From NCBI GenBank assembly GCA_017936205.1, contig JAGBGB010000274.1, forward strand, positions 1-7,830: a stretch of DNA of 7,830 nucleotides, in the 5' to 3' direction. Below are positions 1-5,543 of the stretch, one piece after another; positions within the stretch are counted from its first letter, which is position 1; each line of letters starts with the position of its first letter. Position numbers and translations under genes: made by a program. The notes beneath the pieces were generated by a model, which ran no database searches, was not told the origin of the DNA, and worked only from the letters and a program-made list of their open reading frames with translations. Source of the DNA: Oscillospiraceae bacterium (GTDB lineage Bacteria; Bacillota; Clostridia; Oscillospirales; Oscillospiraceae).

Positions 1-138
1 CGCGTCCGACAACCACCAAAAATTGGTGGTTGTGAAAAATATTTCGTTTTTTGGAGAAAATACATCATTTTCGGTGGTTTTGGTGTTCATGGCGTAACGC
101 CATGAACCGGACGCGCAATGCGCGCCCCTACGAAGGGG
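1..138. repeat. Intergenic structured repeat-like element with nested inverted repeats
   Basis: This non-coding stretch is dense in perfect inverted repeats. Bases 1-8 (CGCGTCCG) pair with 108-115 (CGGACGCG) and enclose two hairpins that abut that outer stem: 9-19 with 23-33 (11 bp, 3-nt loop) and 85-94 with 98-107 (10 bp, 3-nt loop). A further hairpin, 112-116 with 120-124, competes with the outer stem, and 125-129 pairs with 134-138 (CCCCT/AGGGG). Bases 34-84 between the two inner hairpins are AT-rich and unpaired by eye, although GGTGGTT at about 73-79 could also pair with the left arm of the first hairpin. The arrangement resembles a small palindromic intergenic repeat or MITE-like element with 8-bp terminal inverted repeats, or a structured RNA at the 3' end of an upstream transcript. 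The left boundary may lie outside the window. The structure is seen directly; the classification is inferred. Confidence 0.5.
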
Positions 139-190
139 TAAATCAAACGGTGCGACAAATCGGAATTTGGCAGTTAGGGTGAGAAAGCCC

Positions 191-219
191 TTGACAGGGT
201 GGCTGCTGTGTGGTACAGT
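191..219 (+). promoter_or_regulatory. Sigma-A-type promoter of the DeoR regulator gene
   Basis: A consensus -35 box TTGACA (191-196) is followed after exactly 17 nt by a -10 box TACAGT (214-219, four of six matches). Transcription would start near 226, at the left edge of the first 17-bp operator copy, giving a short leader of about 30 nt. A repressor bound there would block its own promoter, so autoregulation is expected. Confidence 0.75.
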
Positions 220-224
220 TAATG

Positions 225-241
225 TGAGCGAAAATGAGCGA
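225..241 (+). promoter_or_regulatory. Putative DeoR operator, copy 1
   Basis: Exact copy of TGAGCGAAAATGAGCGA: two 7-bp direct repeats TGAGCGA with a 10-bp period (one helical turn). It starts 5 nt after the -10 box and overlaps the predicted transcription start of the regulator gene. DeoR-family proteins are known to bind tandem direct repeats of about 10-11 bp period, and the site occurs three times in and around the adjacent DeoR gene. Assigning it to this regulator is inference. Confidence 0.75.
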
Positions 242-255
242 ACGGAGGATGACCT

Positions 256-1035
256 ATGACATATGCGGAACGAGAGAAGCTCTTATTGGAGTATTTGGCA
301 CAGAAGGAGATCGTTTCCCTTACCACGGCCTGTGAGCTGACAGGGGCTTCTGTTGCTACCATGCGGAGAGACTTCGACACCCTGCAGGAGAAGGGGCTGG
401 CAGAACGGAGCCACGGAGCCCTTCGCCTTGCACCGAAGAAGGAAAAGAGCTTCTTCGGCGGTACGGAAATTCTGGACGATACGGATCGGGAGAAGTATGC
501 CATTGCAAGAGAAGCTGCTAAGGTAGTATCCTCCGGGGAATCTATTTTTATCGGCACAGGGAAGACCTGTAATATGCTTGCAGCTCAATTGGGCGGTGTG
601 GAGCGGCTGACAGTCGTTACCACCAGCATCACTGCGGTTCTTGAGCTGGTGGAGCATCCCAATGTGCACCTGACTCTGCTGGGTGGAGATGTGCATACAG
701 GGAAGAATTTTATCGAAACCCTGGACAGTGACATTAGCCATACCCTGCGGAATTATTATTTTGATAAGGTCTTTATTACCATGGACGGCATCGACCCGGA
801 ACGGGGCTATATGGTACAGGATAAGGCTCGCATCCCTCTGTATACCCAGCTGTCTCGCATGACTCGCAGACTGTACATTTTAGCAGACAGCAGGAAGTTC
901 GACCGTAAGGCATTTGCCACCGTCTTCCCCCCGGATAAAACCTGTCGGATCATCTCTACGAAGAAGCTGCCCCAACACTTCACAGCCTACTATGCGCAGA
1001 AGGGGATCCCTTGCACCCTTGTCAGTGTTGAATGA
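256..1035 (+). CDS. DeoR/GlpR-family transcriptional repressor of the BMC operon
   Basis: A 259-aa protein, the usual DeoR-family length. Residues about 5-57 form the N-terminal winged helix-turn-helix; the recognition helix around 31-42 carries the family signature T-x-R-R-D-F followed by L-x-x-x-G-L. Residues about 80-235 form the DeoRC sensor domain, with an IGTGKT phosphosugar-loop-like motif at 99-104, TTS at 122-124, LLGG at 141-144 and LADSRKF at 209-215. The family normally represses sugar or polyol operons and is released by a phosphorylated intermediate. The ATG at 256 has a good GGAGG (244-248) 7 nt upstream. The TGA stop forms the first three bases of the second operator copy. The gene is monocistronic, ends at a terminator, and lies directly upstream of the BMC operon, which it probably controls together with itself. 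The effector is unknown; a sugar phosphate related to the BMC substrate is inferred. Confidence 0.9.
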   Translation: MTYAEREKLLLEYLAQKEIVSLTTACELTGASVATMRRDFDTLQEKGLAERSHGALRLAPKKEKSFFGGTEILDDTDREKYAIAREAAKVVSSGESIFIGTGKTCNMLAAQLGGVERLTVVTTSITAVLELVEHPNVHLTLLGGDVHTGKNFIETLDSDISHTLRNYYFDKVFITMDGIDPERGYMVQDKARIPLYTQLSRMTRRLYILADSRKFDRKAFATVFPPDKTCRIISTKKLPQHFTAYYAQKGIPCTLVSVE

Positions 1036-1049
1036 GCGAAAATGAGCGA
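1033..1049 (+). promoter_or_regulatory. Putative DeoR operator, copy 2, at the regulator stop codon
   Basis: Second exact copy of the 17-bp TGAGCGA direct repeat. Its first three bases are the TGA stop of the regulator gene, and it lies about 10 nt before the terminator stem. No promoter is apparent immediately beside it. It is 207 bp upstream of copy 3, so it could be an auxiliary site for cooperative binding or DNA looping with the operon operator, or it could act as a transcription roadblock. Those roles are inference. Confidence 0.65.
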
Positions 1050-1056
1050 TTTTTTC

Positions 1057-1100
1057 AAGCACAGCATCGTTTGTATGGAACGATGCTGTGTTTCTCTTTT
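1057..1100 (+). terminator. Rho-independent terminator of the DeoR regulator gene
   Basis: A perfect 12-bp stem pairs 1060-1071 (CACAGCATCGTT) with 1079-1090 (AACGATGCTGTG) across a 7-nt loop. It can extend by one G-U and two A-U pairs, to 15 bp from 1057 to 1093. The T-rich tail TTTCTCTTTT (1091-1100) follows at once. It separates the regulator transcript from the BMC operon promoter. Confidence 0.9.
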
Positions 1101-1113
1101 GAAATCCCTGACA
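1100..1113 (+). promoter_or_regulatory. Weak candidate catabolite-responsive (cre-like) site
   Basis: TGAAATCCCTGACA matches the CcpA cre consensus TGWAANCGNTNWCA at all positions except one, but the mismatch hits the central CG, which is strongly conserved in real sites. It lies about 70 bp upstream of the operon -35 box. Carbon catabolite control of a BMC operon would be sensible, but this assignment is tentative and rests only on the motif. Confidence 0.2.
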
Positions 1114-1181
1114 ATGTGGACAAGATATTTGTAACCAAATTGTTTATTATGACGAAATTACAGGGAGTTTTTTTCAAGCTA

Positions 1182-1210
1182 TTGACTTTTCCCCTGTTTT
1201 GTGGGATGAT
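1182..1210 (+). promoter_or_regulatory. Probable promoter of the BMC operon
   Basis: A -35 box TTGACT (1182-1187) is followed after 17 nt by GATGAT (1205-1210), preceded by TGG (1202-1204) as an extended -10. Transcription would start near 1217, with operator copy 3 at roughly +23 to +39. A downstream alternative -10, TAGAAT (1224-1229, five of six matches), would put the start just before the operator, as for the regulator gene, but it has no convincing -35 box. The rest of the 1036-1278 gap holds operator copy 2, the terminator and AT-rich sequence. Confidence 0.55.
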
Positions 1211-1239
1211 ATGTGAGACAGAATAGAATGAAATAAATA

Positions 1240-1256
1240 TGAGCGAAAATGAGCGA
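1240..1256 (+). promoter_or_regulatory. Putative DeoR operator, copy 3, in the BMC operon leader
   Basis: Third exact copy of TGAGCGAAAATGAGCGA, located between the operon promoter and the alcohol dehydrogenase ribosome binding site. Binding here would block initiation or early elongation of the enzyme and shell operon. An ATG inside it (1249) is in frame with the dehydrogenase but has no ribosome binding site, so it is not the start. Confidence 0.75.
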
Positions 1257-1278
1257 ATCAAATACGGAGATTGTGACT

Positions 1279-2475
1279 ATGAAAAATCAAGGAATTGTTG
1301 AATTATATCAGCCTCGTCACACCCTGATCGGTCGTGACGGAATCACCATGATCCCTCACTTTCTGGAACGACTGAGTGCAGATCGTGTTTTAGTGGTTAC
1401 GGATAAGGGACTCATGAAGACCGGCATTGCCGGTAAGGTCACTGCAGTTCTGGACGAAGCCAAGATCAATTATGTGATCTACGATGGTGTGGAGCCCAAC
1501 CCCTCTGTTCGGATCGTCAATGAGGCCTTTGCCTTTTATAAGGAACAGAGCTGCGGTGCGGTAATTGCCATCGGCGGCGGTAGTCCCATCGATGTAGCCA
1601 AGGCAGTCAGTATCCTCTCTGCCAACGGCGGCAAGATCCAGGACTACAACGGCGTGAATAAGTCCAAGAAGCACGGTGCCCCCATTATTGCAGTCAACAC
1701 CACTGCAGGCACCGGCTCCGAATGTACCAGAGCCTATGTGGTTACCGATGAGGAAGCCAAGAGCAAGATGCTCATGGTAGATACCAACTGTCTGTCCCAC
1801 CTTGCGCTGAATGACCCCATGCTTATGGTTGGTATGCCGCCCTCTCTCACAGCGGCTACGGGCATTGATGCCCTGACCCATGCCATTGAGGCATACATTT
1901 GTAATACCCATACCCCCTATACGGATGCACTGGCATTGGAGTCCATTCGTCTGATCTCCGGCTCCCTCCGTGAGGCTGTCCGAGACGGCTCCAACATGGA
2001 TGCCCGTACGGATATGTGCTGGGCAGAGTACATGGCAGGCTTGGCATTCTCCAATGCAGGTCTGGGTCTGGTACACGGCATTGCACATCAGCTGGGTGGC
2101 TACTATAACATCCCCCACGGATTAGCCAATGCCATTATGCTACCCAGAGTTCTGGAATTCAACCGTCCCTACTGCATGGGCAGATTGGCAGAGATCGCAC
2201 AAGCCATGGACGAGAAGGTGGATCACCTTTCTGTGGATGCAGCCTCCAAGGTTGCCATTGAAGCCGTCCGCCGCCTGATCAAGGATGTGAAGATCCCTCC
2301 CCTCTGCGAGACCAAGTTCGATATGAAGGACATTGATATCATTGCAGAGAATGCCCTGAAGGACACCGCAACCGCAACCAACGCCGTCCGTCCTACCTTA
2401 GAGGACGTGAAGATCATCATTGCCAAGACCTATTATGAAGGCGTACTTATGAAGAAGGTGAACGAGAATGGATAA
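1279..2475 (+). CDS. Iron-containing (group III) alcohol dehydrogenase, PduQ/FucO-like
   Basis: A 398-aa NAD(P)-dependent dehydrogenase that would reduce the compartment aldehyde to its alcohol and recycle NADH to NAD for the acylating aldehyde dehydrogenase. The Rossmann-like N-terminal domain has the GGGSPID cofactor motif at 99-105 and TTAGTGSE at 141-148. The metal ligands typical of the family are present: D197 and H201 in TGIDALTH, H266 in GLVHGIAH and H280 in IPHG, plus the conserved H270. Spacing matches FucO lactaldehyde reductase. The start at 1279 is chosen because GGAG (1266-1269) lies 9 nt upstream; the in-frame ATG at 1249 would add ten residues, lies in the operator and lacks a binding site. 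It is the first gene of the operon and its last 8 nt overlap the PduL gene. A FucO, DhaT or PduQ role cannot be separated from sequence alone. Whether it is encapsulated is unknown; no clear N-terminal targeting helix is visible. Confidence 0.9.
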   Translation: MKNQGIVELYQPRHTLIGRDGITMIPHFLERLSADRVLVVTDKGLMKTGIAGKVTAVLDEAKINYVIYDGVEPNPSVRIVNEAFAFYKEQSCGAVIAIGGGSPIDVAKAVSILSANGGKIQDYNGVNKSKKHGAPIIAVNTTAGTGSECTRAYVVTDEEAKSKMLMVDTNCLSHLALNDPMLMVGMPPSLTAATGIDALTHAIEAYICNTHTPYTDALALESIRLISGSLREAVRDGSNMDARTDMCWAEYMAGLAFSNAGLGLVHGIAHQLGGYYNIPHGLANAIMLPRVLEFNRPYCMGRLAEIAQAMDEKVDHLSVDAASKVAIEAVRRLIKDVKIPPLCETKFDMKDIDIIAENALKDTATATNAVRPTLEDVKIIIAKTYYEGVLMKKVNENG

Positions 2476-3106
2476 AGCAAAGGTTCAACGACAGGTTCAG
2501 CTCTCTGTTGCAGAGTCTGTGTTCCGCAAGGAGGGGAAGCTATTCGTTCCCGTTGCCTCCTCTGCAAGACACATCCACCTGTGCCGTAAGGATGTAGAGA
2601 AGCTTTTCGGACCCGGATATCAGCTGCAGAAGTTTAAGGATCTGGTGCAGCCCGGTCAGTATGCCTGTAAGGAGCAGCTGACGGTAGTAGGCCCCCGTGG
2701 AGAGTTAGAGAAGGTTCGTGTTCTGGGCCCCGAGCGGAAGGATACCCAGATCGAGATCGCCATTACAGACAGCTTCAAGCTGGGCATCAAGGCTCCCATC
2801 CGCATGTCCGGCAAGATCAGCGGCACCCCCGGCTGCAAGCTGGTAGGCCCTGCAGGCACTGCTGAGGTTGCTGAGGGTGTCATCGTTGCCGCAAGACATC
2901 TGCATGTCTCCAAGGCACAGGCTGCTCTGTACGGTCTGCAGGACGGTCAGGTGGTCAGCCTCCGTTCCGGCGGAGAGCGATCCGTGATCTTCGAGAATGT
3001 AGTTGTTCGTGCCGGAGACGGTCACGATTTAGAAGTCCATCTGGATACGGACGAGGCAAACGCCGCCGCTATGGCAGGCAGCCCCATGATGGAGGTCATC
3101 TTTTAA
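2468..3106 (+). CDS. pduL: PduL-type phosphotransacylase (phosphate propanoyltransferase)
   Basis: A 212-aa BMC-specific phosphotransacylase, unrelated to Pta, that converts acyl-CoA and phosphate to acyl-phosphate and recycles CoA inside the compartment. The two PduL half-domains are visible. The first zinc-binding pair is H35 and H37 in SSARHIHL, the second is H144 and H146 in AARHLHVS, and H191 lies in the conserved EVHLDTDEAN segment, matching the known metal and active-site residues. Residues about 6-20 form a predicted amphipathic helix ahead of the catalytic core, typical of an encapsulation peptide. The ATG at 2468 overlaps the dehydrogenase stop by 8 nt, suggesting translational coupling; the ribosome binding site inside the preceding gene is weak. 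Length is normal for the family (about 210 aa). Acyl chain length is not determinable from sequence. Confidence 0.95.
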   Translation: MDKAKVQRQVQLSVAESVFRKEGKLFVPVASSARHIHLCRKDVEKLFGPGYQLQKFKDLVQPGQYACKEQLTVVGPRGELEKVRVLGPERKDTQIEIAITDSFKLGIKAPIRMSGKISGTPGCKLVGPAGTAEVAEGVIVAARHLHVSKAQAALYGLQDGQVVSLRSGGERSVIFENVVVRAGDGHDLEVHLDTDEANAAAMAGSPMMEVIF

Positions 3107-3134
3107 TTACTATTATTGTGTAAGAGGATAAATT

Positions 3135-3821
3135 ATGAATCAGGAGCTTTTACACAAGTTCATAGAAGCCATTGTAGCCGAGGTGGTTCGGCGGGTGGCA
3201 GCTCTGGAACGGCAGCTGCAGCATCCGGAGGAGGTTCTGGTGCTCATTGCGGCTCCTACCGCCTACCCCGATGAGCTGAAGAAGCTGCTCAAGACCCAGT
3301 TCGGAGAGGGCTATACTCCCCTCTGCTTCCGGGAAAACTGCGAGCTGCCCCATGCCCTGTATGCCTCTGCCATGAGTCAGGCGCAGATCTTAGAGCAGAT
3401 CACCAAGGCGAAAACCGTCATCCTCATCGCACCACGGTTGGAGCAGCTGCAGGAGATCGCAGAGGGCAGGGATCAGGACTTCCTGTCCTACCTGATGATC
3501 CGCAGTGTGCTGTGGCGGAAGGATGTGCGGCTGTATCTGGACTTTGAGCCCCCACGCTTTAAGCGGAACACCTTCCTGGAGGGGGTCAGCTCTGCACTGG
3601 ATACGCTCAAGGAAATGGGCGTCACCGTCAGCCCCTATTACACAGGGGATGCGGCACAGCTCATTGGAGAGAGCTTAGTCACAGAGGCAGACGTTCTGGC
3701 AGCGGCAGAGAGACCTGATAAGACCATCCGTTGCCGCGCAGGGGCTATCATCACCCCTGCGGCAAGAGATGCGCTGGCAGTTCATGATGTGATCGTGAAA
3801 TATGAAGGAGAATGCGTATGA
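3135..3821 (+). CDS. BMC-associated protein with PduM-like C-terminal motif, function unknown
   Basis: A 228-aa protein with no catalytic motif that I recognise. Residues about 3-28 are a predicted amphipathic helix (E-L-L-x-x-F-I-E-A-I-V-A-E-V-V-R-R-V), resembling encapsulation peptides. Residues about 33-175 look like an alternating beta/alpha domain (VLVLIAAPTAYP at 34-45, AKTVILIAPRLEQL near 91-104), reminiscent of the flavoprotein-like hypothetical proteins of eut and related BMC loci, but no FMN motif is evident. Residues 183-223 hold T-E-A-D-V, then IITPAARDALAVHDVIV. This resembles the C-terminus of PduM and the LTPxAR segment of EutT, as far as I can judge from memory. AGAGG (3123-3127) lies 7 nt before the ATG. 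It overlaps the next gene by ATGA. A structural or assembly role, perhaps linking cargo and shell as proposed for PduM, is inference. Confidence 0.7.
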   Translation: MNQELLHKFIEAIVAEVVRRVAALERQLQHPEEVLVLIAAPTAYPDELKKLLKTQFGEGYTPLCFRENCELPHALYASAMSQAQILEQITKAKTVILIAPRLEQLQEIAEGRDQDFLSYLMIRSVLWRKDVRLYLDFEPPRFKRNTFLEGVSSALDTLKEMGVTVSPYYTGDAAQLIGESLVTEADVLAAAERPDKTIRCRAGAIITPAARDALAVHDVIVKYEGECV

Positions 3822-4123
3822 ATTTAGGAAGAGTGAAGGGCACCGTAGTCAGCACCAACAAGGCTGAGAAGCTCCATGGTCTGAAGCTGCTGATCGTCAA
3901 GCCCATTGATATTGAAACCTGGCAGGAAAAGGGCGGCCTCATCGTTGCCATTGATGCGGTGGGTGCCGGTGAAGGAGAAGTCGTTATGTTAGTCGGCGGC
4001 AGCTCCTCCCGTCAGACTGCGGTCACGGAGAACAAGCCCGTTGACCAGTCTATTGTAGCAATTATCGACTCCGTAGATGTAAACGGACGCCGTATTTTTG
4101 AAAAATTCAACCAAGAAAGTTGA
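3818..4123 (+). CDS. pduN: EutN/CcmL/PduN-family BMC vertex (pentamer) protein
   Basis: A 101-aa pentameric shell protein that caps the icosahedral vertices (BMC-P). Family features are clear: the N-terminus MNLGRVKGTVVST, then GLKLLIVKPID at about 20-30, an IVAIDAVGAGEGEVVMLVGGSSSR stretch at about 43-66 and an SIVAIIDSVDV strand near 82-92. The ATG at 3818 is preferred over the in-frame ATG at 3812, because AAGGAG (3805-3810) is 7 nt from 3818 and only 1 nt from 3812, and because homologues start at the M-x-L-G-R-V. It overlaps the preceding stop codon as ATGA, so the pair is translationally coupled. A single copy of this vertex gene is present in the window. Confidence 0.93.
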   Translation: MNLGRVKGTVVSTNKAEKLHGLKLLIVKPIDIETWQEKGGLIVAIDAVGAGEGEVVMLVGGSSSRQTAVTENKPVDQSIVAIIDSVDVNGRRIFEKFNQES

Positions 4124-4132
4124 GGTTAGCGT

Positions 4133-5539
4133 ATGGCATTAACAAAAGAACAAATTCGACAAATCGCCGAGCAGACCCGCAGCAGCGTCTTAGGTGGTGG
4201 CTGCTGTGCCCCTGCAGCAAATGGGCAGTGCCTGTTTGATGATGTCCATGACGCCATCGACACAGCCATTCGTGCCCAGCAGAAGCTTATGGACATGAGT
4301 CTGGAGGAGAGAGGCAGGCTTATCGAAGCTATGCGTCAGACTGCCAGAGAGCATGCCGAGGAGCTTTCCATTATGGCTCATGAGGAAACCGGCTACGGCA
4401 AGGTTCACCACAAGATCGCAAAGAACCTGCTGGCTGCCAACAAGACCCCCGGTATCGAGGATCTGCACCCCACCGCCTTCAGTGGTGACGACGGACTGAC
4501 TCTGGTAGAGACTGCACCCTATGGTGTCATCGGAGCCATTACCCCCTCCACCAACCCCACCGCAACGGTTATTAACAACTCCATCAGCATGATCGCAGCC
4601 GGTAACGCTGTGGTTTACAACCCCCACCCCGCTGCAAAGCGTTCCTCTCAGAGAGCTATGGAGCTGCTGAACAACGCCATTATCGCAGCAGGTGGCCCCA
4701 ACGGCTTGATCACTGCTCCCAAGGAGCCCACCATGGACACCTCCAAGGTCATTATGACCCATAAGGCCATTAAGATGCTTGCCGTTACCGGCGGCGAGGC
4801 TGTGGTCGAGGTTGCCATGAAGTCCGGCAAGAAGTGCGTTGCCGCAGGTCCCGGCAATCCCCCCGTGATCGTTGACGAGACTGCAGATATCCCCCAGACC
4901 GCGAAGCACATTGTAGACGGCGCCAGCTTCGACAACAATGTTCTCTGTGTTGCTGAGAAGGAAGTCTTCATGGTCAACTCCATTGCCGATGCCCTCATGA
5001 ACACCATGCAGCAGCACGGTGCCTTCCGTGTTTACGGCGAGGATATCGACAAGATCGTACGCACCGTTCTGGTGCAGAAGGATGGCAAGTATGTGATCAA
5101 CCGTAAGTTCGTCGGTCACGATGCTACCTACATCCTCCGGGAAAGCGGTGTTGCCTATACCGGCGAGCCCGTCCTGATCATTGCGGATGTAGACCGCTAC
5201 CATCCCTTCGTAGAGGTGGAAATGCTCATGCCCGTTCTGGGTATGGTTCGTGTAGCCAACTTTGAGGAAGCTCTTTCCGAGGCCTTCCGTGCAGAGCATG
5301 GCTGCCAGCACTCTGCTATGATCCACTCTACCAATGTTCACAATATGTCCCGTGCGGCTCGCCGCATGAATACCACCATCTTCGTCAAGAACGCTCCCTC
5401 CTATTCCGGACTGGGCTTCGGAGGAGAGGGCTACACCACCCTGACCATTGCAACTCCCACCGGTGAGGGTCTGACCAGTGCGAAGTCCTTTACCCGCGCA
5501 AGACGCTGCGTGCTTAAGGGCGACTTCCGCATTATTTAA
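4133..5539 (+). CDS. pduP: CoA-acylating aldehyde dehydrogenase (PduP/EutE type)
   Basis: A 468-aa NAD-dependent enzyme that oxidises the compartment aldehyde to acyl-CoA, feeding PduL. Residues about 3-19 are an amphipathic helix (T-K-E-Q-I-R-Q-I-A-E-Q-T-R) like the PduP targeting peptide. A Gly-rich linker follows with C24, C25 and C33 before the catalytic domain begins around 35. The family motif GVIGAITPSTNPTATVIN starts at 131 and includes the conserved N141. The catalytic cysteine is C272 in FDNNVLCVAEK. The C-terminal part has GLGFGGEGYTTLTIATPTGEG, typical of PduP/EutE. GAGG (4122-4125) lies 7 nt before the ATG, and the gap to the previous gene is 9 nt. Length is in the usual range. 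Acetaldehyde, propionaldehyde and lactaldehyde-derived substrates cannot be told apart. Confidence 0.95.
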   Translation: MALTKEQIRQIAEQTRSSVLGGGCCAPAANGQCLFDDVHDAIDTAIRAQQKLMDMSLEERGRLIEAMRQTAREHAEELSIMAHEETGYGKVHHKIAKNLLAANKTPGIEDLHPTAFSGDDGLTLVETAPYGVIGAITPSTNPTATVINNSISMIAAGNAVVYNPHPAAKRSSQRAMELLNNAIIAAGGPNGLITAPKEPTMDTSKVIMTHKAIKMLAVTGGEAVVEVAMKSGKKCVAAGPGNPPVIVDETADIPQTAKHIVDGASFDNNVLCVAEKEVFMVNSIADALMNTMQQHGAFRVYGEDIDKIVRTVLVQKDGKYVINRKFVGHDATYILRESGVAYTGEPVLIIADVDRYHPFVEVEMLMPVLGMVRVANFEEALSEAFRAEHGCQHSAMIHSTNVHNMSRAARRMNTTIFVKNAPSYSGLGFGGEGYTTLTIATPTGEGLTSAKSFTRARRCVLKGDFRII

Positions 5540-5543
5540 GCCT

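Noticed and set aside
30..49. Rex-like redox-sensor site (TTGTGAA followed by AT-rich bases) in the upstream region
   Set aside because: The left half fits but the right half does not match TTCACAA at any sensible spacing, and TTGTGAA partly belongs to the hairpin arm of the repeat element.
1..138. CRISPR array or phage attachment site in the repeat-rich left end
   Set aside because: The repeats are inverted, not regularly spaced direct repeats with spacers, and there is no tRNA, integrase or direct-repeat pair.
1032..1226. 64-codon open frame starting MSENERFF after the regulator
   Set aside because: It starts inside the second operator copy, has no ribosome binding site, runs through the terminator hairpin and the operon promoter, and resembles no known protein.
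1036..1278. Riboswitch or antiterminator leader (for example cobalamin or EutV-type) before the enzyme operon
   Set aside because: The only strong hairpin belongs to the regulator gene's terminator, upstream of the operon promoter. The leader after the promoter is too short and unstructured for such elements.
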